Of a stretch of 64,000 nt of DNA, positions 17,113 to 25,028 are shown in pieces. The notes under the pieces were generated by a model, which was not told where the DNA came from, searched no databases, and saw nothing but the letters and a program-made list of their open reading frames with translations. The position numbers and the translations under genes are program-made. Within the stretch, counting starts at the first letter, position 1; every line of letters begins with the position of its first letter. Source of the DNA: Acidovorax sp. (GTDB lineage Bacteria; Pseudomonadota; Gammaproteobacteria; Burkholderiales; Burkholderiaceae_C); the NCBI RefSeq assembly GCF_021287135.1, contig NZ_JAJTBB010000078.1:62001-126000 (forward strand), in the 5' to 3' direction.

Positions 17113-17997
17113 ATGGTTACTGAGCAAGCCTCTCCTCTGATCATCGGCTGCGACTTTTCCAGCAGCCCCACGCGGCGCAAGCCCATCGTGCTGGCTCTGG
17201 GCCAGCGCCAGGGCGCGCGCGTGCAGCTCGCGGCGCTGCAGACGTTTGACACGTTGGCCGCCTGGGGCCGGTGGCTGGCCCAGCCCGGCGACTGGGTGGG
17301 CGGGTTCGACCTGCCGTTCGGCCTGCCGCGCGAGCTGGTGCAGGCCCTGGGCTGGCCCACCGACTGGCTGGGCTGCCTGCAGCACTACCGCCGCCTCAGC
17401 CGCGAACAGATCCGCGCCCAGTTTGCGGCGTTTTGCGACGCGCGCCCCGTGGGCGGCAAGTTTGCCCACCGCGCCACGGACGGCCCCGCGGGCTCCAGCC
17501 CGTCGATGAAATGGGTGAACCCGCCCGTGGCCTACATGCTGCACGCGGGTGTGCCGCGGCTGCTGGATGCGGGCGTGCACTTGCCCGGCTCGCATGCAGG
17601 TGACCGGCGCCGCGTGGCGCTGGAGGCCTACCCCGGCCTGCTCGCGCGCGAGGTGCTGGGCCGGCGCAGCTACAAGAGCGACGACCGCGCCCGGCAGACG
17701 CCCGACCGCCTCATCGCCCGCAAGGACCTGATCACGGCCCTCGAAGCCGGCCAGACGCGGCTGGGACTGCGCCTGAAGCTCAGCCACGCGCAGCGCGACG
17801 CCCTGGCGGATGACGCCAGCGGCGACCGCCTGGACGCCGTGCTGTGCCTGCTGCAGGCTGCCTGGGCCGAGCAGCGGCACACGGACTATGGCGATGCGCT
17901 GTACGGCCTGCCGCCCGCCATGGACCCGCTGGAGGGGTGGATCGTGGGGGCCGATGCCCCGGCTTTTTCGGGGATCGCGCCGCCACCGGCTGCGTAG
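17113..17997 (+). CDS. DUF429 family protein
   Basis: A 294-residue protein of the DUF429 family. It starts with LIIGCDFSSSPTRRKPIVLA, an actin/RNase-H-like strand carrying an early acidic residue, and contains GGFDLPFGLPRELV and EAYPGLLAREVLG, both typical. The end has ASGDRLDAVLCLLQAAWAEQ, an Asp-containing helix common in the family. A nuclease- or kinase-like fold is inferred for such proteins but no activity is established to my knowledge. The longer open frame upstream overlaps the EamA gene and repeat D, so ATG 17113 was chosen; its ribosome-binding site is weak. Confidence 0.8.
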   Translation: MVTEQASPLIIGCDFSSSPTRRKPIVLALGQRQGARVQLAALQTFDTLAAWGRWLAQPGDWVGGFDLPFGLPRELVQALGWPTDWLGCLQHYRRLSREQIRAQFAAFCDARPVGGKFAHRATDGPAGSSPSMKWVNPPVAYMLHAGVPRLLDAGVHLPGSHAGDRRRVALEAYPGLLAREVLGRRSYKSDDRARQTPDRLIARKDLITALEAGQTRLGLRLKLSHAQRDALADDASGDRLDAVLCLLQAAWAEQRHTDYGDALYGLPPAMDPLEGWIVGADAPAFSGIAPPPAA

Positions 17998-17998
17998 C

Positions 17999-18235
17999 AT
18001 GCAGGGGATGCGCAGCGCTTCCTGCTCCCTTTGGCCCGCCGTGGGTGCCCTGTGCCTTGTGGCGGCCGCCGCGTACGCCGGCCCGGCGCCGTGGTACTAC
18101 TGGCGCAGCACGCTGGACGGCGCCCGCGTGTGCGCCCAGACCTCGCCCGGCTCCGCCTGGGAGCGCGACAGCGCCGCCTACGACGGCCCCGGTTGCCAGC
18201 CGCGCCGCAAGGTGCTCATCGTCCCCATGCGGTAG
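17999..18235 (+). CDS. Small secreted protein, unknown function
   Basis: A 78-residue open frame (75 if ATG 18008 is used) starting 1 base after the DUF429 stop. A clear signal peptide (SLWPAVGALCLVAAAAYA) is followed by a short mature part with PAPWYYWRSTLDGARVC and two cysteines (one in ARVCAQT, one in GPGCQPR) that could form a disulfide. The start is uncertain because GGGG lies directly before the second ATG. I do not recognise a named family. The signal peptide and aromatic-rich mature start argue that it is real. Confidence 0.6.
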   Translation: MQGMRSASCSLWPAVGALCLVAAAAYAGPAPWYYWRSTLDGARVCAQTSPGSAWERDSAAYDGPGCQPRRKVLIVPMR

Positions 18236-18268
18236 TGCGGGGGCACGGGTAACCGCAGGCCGGTGCCA

Positions 18269-18330
18269 TTTGTTGCTATAAAAATAATAGCTGTCTGCGC
18301 TTGTTGCATAAGCGCTAGGCCCTGATTTTG
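18269..18330 (+). repeat. AT-cored 60-bp repeat, copy 2
   Basis: The cleanest copy: TTGCTATAAAAATAATAGC, then TGTCTGCGCTTG and AAGCGCTAGGCCC. The core GCTAT-N7-ATAGC is a perfect inverted repeat. It lies between the small secreted protein gene and the histidine phosphatase gene. Confidence 0.8.
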
Positions 18331-18398
18331 CTTGCAATAATGTGCATGCATTCGATAATGCAGACCCGCCCCGCTCTCTGCACCGACCCGTCCCGCGC

Positions 18399-19070
18399 AT
18401 GACCGAACTCATCCTGATCCGCCACGGCGAGACCGACTGGAACCGCGAACTGCGCTTCCAGGGCCACGTGGATGTGCCCCTGAACGCCACCGGCCATGAG
18501 CAGGCCCGCCGCCTGGCCGAACGCCTGGCCGCCGAGCGGCCCGTGGTGGACCACCTGGTCTGCAGCGACCTCATCCGCACCCGCGAGACCGCCACGCCCA
18601 GCCTGCAGGTGTACTTTCCCGAGCAGGCCATCGACACCCTCACCGACCCGGCGCTGCGCGAGCAGAGCTTTGGCATCGTGGACGGCCTGCGCGTGGACGA
18701 CATCAAGGCAGACCACGCCGATGCGTGGGAGCGCTGGCTGCGCTTTGAGGCCGACTACGGCATGCCCGGCGGCGAGACCACGCGCCAGTTCCACACCCGC
18801 GTGATGGACGCCCTGCGCCGCATCGCCCAGCAGCACGCCGGCCGCACGGTGATGGTGGTCACCCACGGCGGCGTGCTCGACATGGTGTGGCGCACCGCGC
18901 GCGGCACGGGGCTGGAGGGCCCCCGCCAGAGCGACATCCCCAACGCCGGCCTGAACCGCGTGCGCCTGGACGGCGACGCGGTGGAGATCCTGCAATGGGC
19001 CGACACCCGCCACCTGGCCGACCTGCCGGAGCAGCCCGTGTACAACCAGAGCAAGCTGCTGGTGCGCTGA
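18399..19070 (+). CDS. Histidine phosphatase family protein (phosphoglycerate mutase-like)
   Basis: A 223-residue protein beginning TELILIRHGETDWNRELRFQ, the RHG motif with catalytic His9. The second catalytic His is in VMVVTHGGVLDMVW. Arg62-like and Glu residues appear in CSDLIRTRETA and DPALREQSFG. It may be a phosphatase of small molecules such as cobalamin-pathway or sugar phosphates; no neighbour tells which. The frame opens at 18342, but ATG 18399 matches the family start. Confidence 0.9.
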   Translation: MTELILIRHGETDWNRELRFQGHVDVPLNATGHEQARRLAERLAAERPVVDHLVCSDLIRTRETATPSLQVYFPEQAIDTLTDPALREQSFGIVDGLRVDDIKADHADAWERWLRFEADYGMPGGETTRQFHTRVMDALRRIAQQHAGRTVMVVTHGGVLDMVWRTARGTGLEGPRQSDIPNAGLNRVRLDGDAVEILQWADTRHLADLPEQPVYNQSKLLVR

Positions 19071-19349
19071 CCTGGCCGCCCTGCCGGCCGGCCCGCATCA
19101 AGATTTCATCAAGACTGCAGCGGCCACCTTGACGCCGGTTATGGTGCGGTGCACCATCCGCCCGTCACCACTTCGGAGCCGCGCGGGGTACGCCCCGGTT
19201 GTCCATCCGTGTGAAGGGCGCCCCGGGAACCTCCCGCCCCGCGCCACGCACGCCCGCTACCTACTTCCTGGCCCCCGCCCGTGCCTGGCGCGCCGCTTTG
19301 TGCGCCAGGGCCTCACGGCCGCAACGCTGCACGCCGCAAAGAGCCCGCC
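19071..19349. other. Intergenic region before the NitT/TauT-type transporter
   Basis: 279 bases without a convincing gene. TTGACG at about 19128 could be a -35 box. A perfect inverted repeat follows at 19141-19157. The remainder is GC-rich. Confidence 0.35.
19141..19157. promoter_or_regulatory. Inverted repeat ATGGTGC-GGT-GCACCAT, candidate operator
   Basis: Perfect 7-base arms with a 3-base spacer, 193 bases before the permease start and just after a TTGACG box. It could bind a dimeric regulator of the transporter operon. No regulator gene is adjacent. Confidence 0.4.
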
Positions 19350-21110
19350 ATGCCTCCCGCACTGAAACACACCGCGCCCCAGTTGGGCGCCAGCGAGGCG
19401 CCCCGCGGCTTCGGCTGGGTGGACGCGCTCGTCCTGCTGGCGCTGCTGGGCCTCCTGTGGAGCGCCTTGCACTTTGGCAAAGGCATGCTCGTGCACTTCG
19501 ACGCGGCCCGCGCCCCGTCGGTGGACGTGTCGCCCCGCCAGATTCCCTACTACGCCGGCCGCACGCTGCTGCGCATGTGGATCGCGTTCGCCTTCTCGCT
19601 GTGCTTTGCCATCAGCGTGGGCTACGTGGCGGCCAAGAGCCATGCCGCCCGCGCCGTCATCCTGCCCGCGCTGGACGTGCTGCAGTCCGTGCCGGTGCTG
19701 GGCTTTCTGTCGGCCACGGTGGCGGGCTTCATGGCGCTGTTCCCGGGCAGCCTGCTGGGCGTGGAGTGCGCGGCCATCTTTGCCATCTTCACCGGGCAGG
19801 TGTGGAACATGGCATTCGGCTTCTACCACTCCATGGTCACCATTCCGAATGACATGCAGGAGGCCGCGTCCACCTACGGGCTCAGCCCCTGGCAGCGCTT
19901 TCGCACGCTGGAGCTGCCTGCGTCGGCCCACAGCCTGATCTGGAACTCCATGATGTCGTTTGGCGGCGGCTGGTTCTTCGTGGCGCAGAGCGAGGCCATC
20001 AGCGTGATGAACCGCGACATCCAGCTGCCCGGCCTGGGCTCGTACATGGCGCAGGCCATCGCGCTGGGCGACCGGCCGGCGGCGCTGTGGGCCGTGCTGG
20101 CGATGCTGGCGCTCATCCTGGCCAGCGACCAGCTGGTGTGGCGCCCGCTGCTGGCCTGGGCCGACAAGTTCAAGATCGAGCTGACCGAATCCGCCGCGCC
20201 CGCCACCTCGTGGGTGTACGACCTGCTGCGCCGCGCCTATGTCTTTGAGTGGCTGGGCCGCGCCGTGGGCCAGCCTCTGGCGGACGCCGCGCAGGCGCTG
20301 CGCCCGCGTCCCGCGCAGGGGGGCGCCACGCGCGCCGCCGCACGGCCGGCGAGCCGCTGGCCGCTGCGCATCCTGGGCCTGGCTGCCGCGGCGTGGCTGG
20401 GGCTGGAGGTGCTGCGCGGCCTGCTCGCGGCCATCGCGGCGGTGCACGGGGCGGTCACGCCCGCAATGGTGGTCCACATCGTGGGGCTGGGGGGGCTCAC
20501 GCTGCTGCGCGTGCTGGCCATGACGGTGCTGGCCACGCTGGTGTGGACGCCCGTCGGGGTCTGGATCGGGCTGCAGCCGCGCGTGGCGCGCCTGGCCCAG
20601 CCGCTGGCGCAGATCGGCGCGTCGTTTCCGGTGAACATGACCTTCCCGGTGGTGGTGGGCTTCTTCGTGGCCACGCACATGCCAATGAACTGGGGCAGCA
20701 TCCTGCTGATCGCCATGGGCACGCAGTGGTACATCCTGTTCAACGTGATCGCGGGGGCCATGGCGATCCCCAACGACCTGAAGGAGGCCGCGCGCATCTA
20801 CGGCCTGCGCCGTTGGGCGCTGTGGCGCACGCTGATCCTGCCGGCCATCTTTCCGTTCTGGGTGACCGGGGCCTGCACGGCCGCGGGCGGCGCCTGGAAC
20901 GCGAGCATCGTGGCCGAGCTGGCCACCTGGGGCACCACCACCCTGCAGGCCGACGGCCTGGGCGCCTTCATTGCGCAGGCCACCCGGTCGGGCAACACGC
21001 CGCTCATCATCACCAGCATCGCGGTGATGTCGGTGTTCGTGCTGGTGATGAACAAGCTGGTCTGGCGGCGCCTGTACGCCTTTGCGGAACGCCGCTTCCG
21101 CCTGGACTGA
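19350..21110 (+). CDS. ABC transporter permease, two permease domains fused (NitT/TauT type)
   Basis: A 586-residue inner-membrane protein with two binding-protein-dependent transport domains in tandem, each with about six helices. The coupling (EAA) loops are EAASTYGLSPWQRFRTLELP in the first half and EAARIYGLRRWALWRTLILP in the second. This arrangement occurs in nitrate/sulfonate/bicarbonate-type importers that use one fused permease. The two domains are joined by a linker near residues 320-345. The ATPase gene follows by 10 bases. No substrate-binding protein gene is nearby, so the substrate is unknown. Confidence 0.9.
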   Translation: MPPALKHTAPQLGASEAPRGFGWVDALVLLALLGLLWSALHFGKGMLVHFDAARAPSVDVSPRQIPYYAGRTLLRMWIAFAFSLCFAISVGYVAAKSHAARAVILPALDVLQSVPVLGFLSATVAGFMALFPGSLLGVECAAIFAIFTGQVWNMAFGFYHSMVTIPNDMQEAASTYGLSPWQRFRTLELPASAHSLIWNSMMSFGGGWFFVAQSEAISVMNRDIQLPGLGSYMAQAIALGDRPAALWAVLAMLALILASDQLVWRPLLAWADKFKIELTESAAPATSWVYDLLRRAYVFEWLGRAVGQPLADAAQALRPRPAQGGATRAAARPASRWPLRILGLAAAAWLGLEVLRGLLAAIAAVHGAVTPAMVVHIVGLGGLTLLRVLAMTVLATLVWTPVGVWIGLQPRVARLAQPLAQIGASFPVNMTFPVVVGFFVATHMPMNWGSILLIAMGTQWYILFNVIAGAMAIPNDLKEAARIYGLRRWALWRTLILPAIFPFWVTGACTAAGGAWNASIVAELATWGTTTLQADGLGAFIAQATRSGNTPLIITSIAVMSVFVLVMNKLVWRRLYAFAERRFRLD

Positions 21111-21120
21111 CAAGAAGGCC

Positions 21121-22521
21121 ATGACGATGACGACAACAACGACCATGACGGTACAAGCAGCCGCATCCACCGCACCCGCCGCGCCCATCGCACAGCTCTG
21201 CGCCGTGACCAAGTCCTTCACCACCGCGGGCGGGCACGAGCTCAAGGTGCTCGACAACATCGACCTGGACATCCGCGAAGGCGAACTGCTGGCGCTGCTG
21301 GGGCAGTCGGGATCGGGCAAGTCCACCATCCTGCGCTGCCTGACCGGGCTGATCGAGCCCACGTCCGGGCGGGTCCTGGCCGACGGGCAGCCGCTGCACG
21401 GGGTGAACCCGGATGCCTCGGTGGTGTTCCAGACCTTTGCGCTCTACCCCTGGCTCACCGTGGCGCAGAACGTGGCCGTGGGGTTGATGGCGCACCGCGT
21501 CAGCCGGGCCGAGCGTGACGCGGCCGTGCAGCATGCCATCGAGCTGATCGGCCTGGGCAATTACCACGCGGCCTACCCGCGCGAGCTTTCGGGCGGTATG
21601 CGCCAGCGCGTGGGCATTGCGCGGGCGCTGGTGTCGCAGCCCCGGCTCCTGTGCCTGGACGAGGCCTTCAGCGCGCTGGACGTGCTGACGGCCGAGAACC
21701 TGCGCCAGGAGCTGATCAGCCTGTGGCGCGGCCATGGCACGGGCCCGAAATCGGTGTTCATGGTCACCCACAACATCGAAGAGGCGGTGGAGATGGCCAC
21801 GCGCATCGTGGTGCTGTTTCCGCACCCGGGCCGCCTGGGCCTGGTGCTGGACAACCCGCTGCCCTACCCGCGCGACAGCCGCGACCCGGAGTTCCAGCGC
21901 CTCGTGAAAGTGATCCACGAAACCATCACCACCCTGGCGCTGCCCGACCTGCCGGCCGAGGCGCCGGTGGCGGGGCACCCCATCTCGCGGGCGCGCGGGC
22001 GCATGGAGTCGATTCCGCTGGTGTCGGTGGCGCAGATCCTGGGCCTGCTCAGCATCCTGCACGACACGCCGGAGCTATCCAACATCTACGACATCTCGGA
22101 CGAGATCGGCAAGGAGTTCGGCGAGACCATCGCCCTGGTCAAGGCGGCGGAAATCCTGGAGCTGATCGAGACGCCGAAGGACGAGGTGCGCTTCACCGAG
22201 CTGGGCCGCCGCTTCGTGGCCGCCGACCGGCAGGGCCGCCGCGCGATCTTTGCCGAGCAGGTGTTCAAGCTGCGCATCTTTCACATCATCATTGCCCTGC
22301 TCAAGGAATACGAAGAGGTGGACGCTGCCCGGGTCATCAAGGACATCGGCAGCGCGCTGCCCTACGAGAACCCCGAGAAAACCTTCCAGACCATGATCGC
22401 CTGGGGCCGCTACGCGGGCCTGATGGACTGCAACCCGAACACGCAGAAGGTGTTCGTGCCCCGGGACGACGAGGGCGGGGAGGCGGCGGAAGGGGCGGAG
22501 GCGGGCGACGCCGAACGGTAG
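21121..22521 (+). CDS. ABC transporter ATP-binding protein with C-terminal AAA-associated domain
   Basis: A 466-residue ATPase. Walker A is GQSGSGKST, the signature is ELSGGMRQRVGIARAL and Walker B is LLCLDEAFSALD. A C-terminal AAA-associated domain (about residues 300-440) is typical of ATPases paired with double-domain NitT permeases. AAGAAGG precedes the Thr-rich N-terminus (a run of ACG/ACA codons) at ATG 21121. It partners the upstream permease at the inner membrane. The periplasmic binding protein must be encoded elsewhere. Confidence 0.92.
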   Translation: MTMTTTTTMTVQAAASTAPAAPIAQLCAVTKSFTTAGGHELKVLDNIDLDIREGELLALLGQSGSGKSTILRCLTGLIEPTSGRVLADGQPLHGVNPDASVVFQTFALYPWLTVAQNVAVGLMAHRVSRAERDAAVQHAIELIGLGNYHAAYPRELSGGMRQRVGIARALVSQPRLLCLDEAFSALDVLTAENLRQELISLWRGHGTGPKSVFMVTHNIEEAVEMATRIVVLFPHPGRLGLVLDNPLPYPRDSRDPEFQRLVKVIHETITTLALPDLPAEAPVAGHPISRARGRMESIPLVSVAQILGLLSILHDTPELSNIYDISDEIGKEFGETIALVKAAEILELIETPKDEVRFTELGRRFVAADRQGRRAIFAEQVFKLRIFHIIIALLKEYEEVDAARVIKDIGSALPYENPEKTFQTMIAWGRYAGLMDCNPNTQKVFVPRDDEGGEAAEGAEAGDAER

Positions 22522-22536
22522 CGCCCTTCACGGGGC

Positions 22537-23250
22537 TCAGCCGGCCGCCTGGCCTGTCAGCCGGCGGCTCCAGTCTTCGGTGCGGCCTTGTTCCAGGCGC
22601 CGCGCGAACAGCTTGTGCCACGAGGGAGGCAGGGGCAGCGCCAGCACCGCGCCCAGCACGTCGGGGTGGCACTCGCGGTCGCGGATCAGGGCCAGCAGCC
22701 GCTGTACCGTCCAGCCGGGGTGGGGGCGCTCCAGCAGCTCCAGGGTGTCCCCGGCCTGCACCACACCGCTGTGCAGCGTGCGGCAGTACCAGCCGGCGCG
22801 CAGCGACTGCTGCACGCGCGCGGCCATGTCCGGCACGCCAAAGCGCAGGTTCAGCTTCCAGCAGGGCTGGCGGCCTTGCGTCACCACCAACACGGCCGTG
22901 CCCGCCCGCCAGTGGTCGCCCACGCACACGCCGGCCTCGTCCACGCCCGTCACGGCCAGGTTCTCGCCGAAGGCCCCCGGGGTTTGCAGCAACGGCTGGG
23001 GCAGCCCCGTGGCGGCCTCCAGCTCCTGCTGCCATTGCGTGTAGTGCGACCAGGCGTACAGGTGCACGGCCTTGTCGGGCCCGCCGTGCACGCGCAGGTC
23101 GGCCTGTGCATCGCCGGCCAGGCCCAGCGGGCCGATGGCGACGGGCTGGCCCACCGGGCGCTTGGCAATGGCGCTGGTGGCGCCGGCAGGCCCGAGCGGG
23201 GCCACGGGGCCGGCCAGCACCTGCAGGATGTGGGGTGGGGAGGATCGCAT
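22537..23250 (-). CDS. MOSC domain protein (YiiM-like)
   Basis: A 237-residue protein with a MOSC domain, whose family carries sulfur to or from molybdenum cofactor or detoxifies N-hydroxylated compounds. Seen are GPLGLAGDAQADLRVHGGPD, AVHLYAWSHY, GAFGENLAVTG and the cysteine in QGRQPCWKLNLRFG, all standard. The C-terminal part resembles the 3-alpha domain of YiiM. The frame is open to 23340, but ATG 23250 fits the family. It converges with the ABC ATPase gene. Confidence 0.88.
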   Translation of the reverse strand: MRSSPPHILQVLAGPVAPLGPAGATSAIAKRPVGQPVAIGPLGLAGDAQADLRVHGGPDKAVHLYAWSHYTQWQQELEAATGLPQPLLQTPGAFGENLAVTGVDEAGVCVGDHWRAGTAVLVVTQGRQPCWKLNLRFGVPDMAARVQQSLRAGWYCRTLHSGVVQAGDTLELLERPHPGWTVQRLLALIRDRECHPDVLGAVLALPLPPSWHKLFARRLEQGRTEDWSRRLTGQAAG

Positions 23251-23355
23251 GCGGTTCCTGATGGCAAAGAGGTGGGGCTGAAAAACAGCGCGGGATGGCG
23301 CCCATTGTTCCAGGTGCGGTGCGGTGCGGGCGGCCCGCACCGCGCGGGCACGGCG

Positions 23356-23904
23356 CTACGCCGCCGGCCGCAGCTTCACGGCCGGAAAGTCCACCGGCAC
23401 GTCGAAGGCCACGTTCACGTAGTTGGTGAACAGGTTCAGCGCCACATGGGCCAGGATCTCCACCACGGCTTCGTCGCTGAAGCCGGCGTCGCTCAGGCGC
23501 TGCACTTCGCTGGCCTCCACCTGCCCGCGGTGCTCCACCAGCTGCAGGGCAAAGCGCAGCGCGGCCTGGGTGGCGGCGTCGCTGGCCTGGCCTACCTGGG
23601 CGGCGGCCATCTCGTCAGCGCTGGCGCCGGCCTTGCGGCCCAGGGCCGTGTGGGCGGCCAGGCAGTATTCGCAGGCGTTGCGGTTGGCCACCGCCACGGC
23701 AATCTGCTCGCCCAGCTTGGCGCCCAGCGTGCGGCTGGCGCCCAGCGCACCAAACGCGGCCCACATGCTTTGCAGCGCGGCAGGCGAGTTGGCCACCGCG
23801 CGGAACATGTTGGGCGTAGCGCCAAACGCACCGTGGATCGAGTCCAGCAGTGCCTGGCGTTCGGGGGTGGTGTGGGCACGGTCGATGAGGGGAACGCGGT
23901 TCAT
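23356..23904 (-). CDS. AhpD-like carboxymuconolactone decarboxylase family protein
   Basis: A 182-residue member of the AhpD/CMD superfamily. The redox motif reads C78-E-Y-C81-x3-H85 (NACEYCLAAHT), so a thiol peroxidase or disulfide activity is plausible. The second half (SDEAVVEILAHVALNLFTNY) is typical of CMD-like proteins. GGAG upstream decides ATG 23904. It is divergent from an AraC regulator gene, with 98 bases between that hold a near-perfect palindrome, so it is probably that regulator's target. Confidence 0.9.
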   Translation of the reverse strand: MNRVPLIDRAHTTPERQALLDSIHGAFGATPNMFRAVANSPAALQSMWAAFGALGASRTLGAKLGEQIAVAVANRNACEYCLAAHTALGRKAGASADEMAAAQVGQASDAATQAALRFALQLVEHRGQVEASEVQRLSDAGFSDEAVVEILAHVALNLFTNYVNVAFDVPVDFPAVKLRPAA

Positions 23905-23962
23905 GGTGAAAAGCTCCGGGAGTGAAGGGATGAGGTTCCCAGTGTGGGGGCGACATTCGTAT

Positions 23963-23980
23963 GATTGGATGCATTCAATC
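23963..23980. promoter_or_regulatory. Palindrome between the AhpD-like and AraC genes, candidate operator
   Basis: GATTGGATGCATTCAATC is an 18-base palindrome with one mismatched pair, roughly central between two divergent starts. It may overlap the promoters of both genes. Confidence 0.45.
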
Positions 23981-24002
23981 CACAAAACATTGCAATTCAT
24001 CC

Positions 24003-24905
24003 ATGGCCGCCCCTTCAACCCCCCTCAGCGCGACGGCATCCGATAGCGGCGTGGACCGGCTCTCCGCGCTGCTGGAGCGTTTCCGGGTGCGCGCACACCT
24101 GTTCCATGCGGGGCCGCTGTGTGGCGTCACGCACTTCGCAGCGCAGCCGGGCCGGGCGTTTTTGCATGTGCTGCGGCGGGGAGACATGGAGGTCACCCAC
24201 CGGCCCCAAAGCGGCGCGCCGCGCACGCTGCGGCTGACCGAGCCCACGCTGCTGTTCTACCCCCGGCCCCTGGACCACGACTTTCACAACGCGCCCGTGG
24301 ACGGCAGCGATTTCGTGTGCGCCACGCTGGACTTTGACGGCGGCGTGCGCCACCCGCTGGTGCAGGCGCTGCCCTCGGTGCTGGCGCTGCCAGTGCGGCA
24401 GGTGCAGGGCATCGAGCAGACGCTGCAGCTGCTGTTTGCCGAAACCGAGCGCGTGCGCTGCGGCCAGCGCCTGCTGGCCGACCGGCTGTTCGAGGTGCTG
24501 CTGTTGCAGATGCTGCGCTGGCTGCTGGACCATCCGGCCGAAGGCGGCGTGCAGGCCGGCGTGCTGGCCGGGCTTTCGCACCCCAAGCTGGCCCGCGCCC
24601 TCACAGCGCTGCACGAGCAGCCCGGCGCCGCCTGGTCGCTGGACGCCCTGGCCCGTGCGGCGGGCATGTCGCGCAGCGCCTTTGCGGCCGAGTTCAAGGC
24701 GGCCGTGGGCACCTCGCCCGGCGACTACCTGCTGCGCTGGAGGGTGGCGATTGCGCAGGCCCAACTGCGCGGCGGCGCCGCCGTCAAATCGGTGAGTGAC
24801 AGCCTGGGCTACGCCAGCCCGGCGGCTTTCAGCCGCGCGTTCACGCAGGTGGTCGGGGCATCGCCGCGGGCCTGGCTGCAGGGCGACCGGGACCCCATGC
24901 ACTGA
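24003..24905 (+). CDS. AraC-family transcriptional regulator
   Basis: A 300-residue regulator with an N-terminal cupin-type sensing domain (about residues 25-180, AraC_binding-like, with HVLRRGDMEVTHRP) and a C-terminal double helix-turn-helix (about 200-295). The HTH segments are WSLDALARAAGMSRSAFAAE and VKSVSDSLGYASPAAFSRAF. The inducer is unknown. It is divergent from the AhpD-like gene. ATG 24003 was chosen because the frame upstream lies in the promoter region. Confidence 0.92.
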   Translation: MAAPSTPLSATASDSGVDRLSALLERFRVRAHLFHAGPLCGVTHFAAQPGRAFLHVLRRGDMEVTHRPQSGAPRTLRLTEPTLLFYPRPLDHDFHNAPVDGSDFVCATLDFDGGVRHPLVQALPSVLALPVRQVQGIEQTLQLLFAETERVRCGQRLLADRLFEVLLLQMLRWLLDHPAEGGVQAGVLAGLSHPKLARALTALHEQPGAAWSLDALARAAGMSRSAFAAEFKAAVGTSPGDYLLRWRVAIAQAQLRGGAAVKSVSDSLGYASPAAFSRAFTQVVGASPRAWLQGDRDPMH

Positions 24906-24931
24906 CATGGCCCAGCAGGTGCAGTGCAGTC

Positions 24932-24992
24932 GATTTCGCTATTAAAAGTATAGCTGTCTGCGCTTGTCTGGAGAGCGCTGGGCGCCAAAAAC
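24932..24992 (+). repeat. AT-cored 60-bp repeat, copy 3
   Basis: Contains TCGCTATTAAAAGTATAGC, then TGTCTGCGCTTG and AGCGCTGGGCGCC. It sits between the convergent AraC and TTC38-like genes. Confidence 0.75.
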
Positions 24993-25028
24993 ATCCCAAC
25001 GCGAACGCCCGCAACGCGACCGCGCCGC

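Noticed and set aside
19257-21362. A 701-residue open frame opposite the fused permease
   Set aside because: Low-complexity His/Arg/Gln-rich translation and complete overlap with a clear membrane protein.
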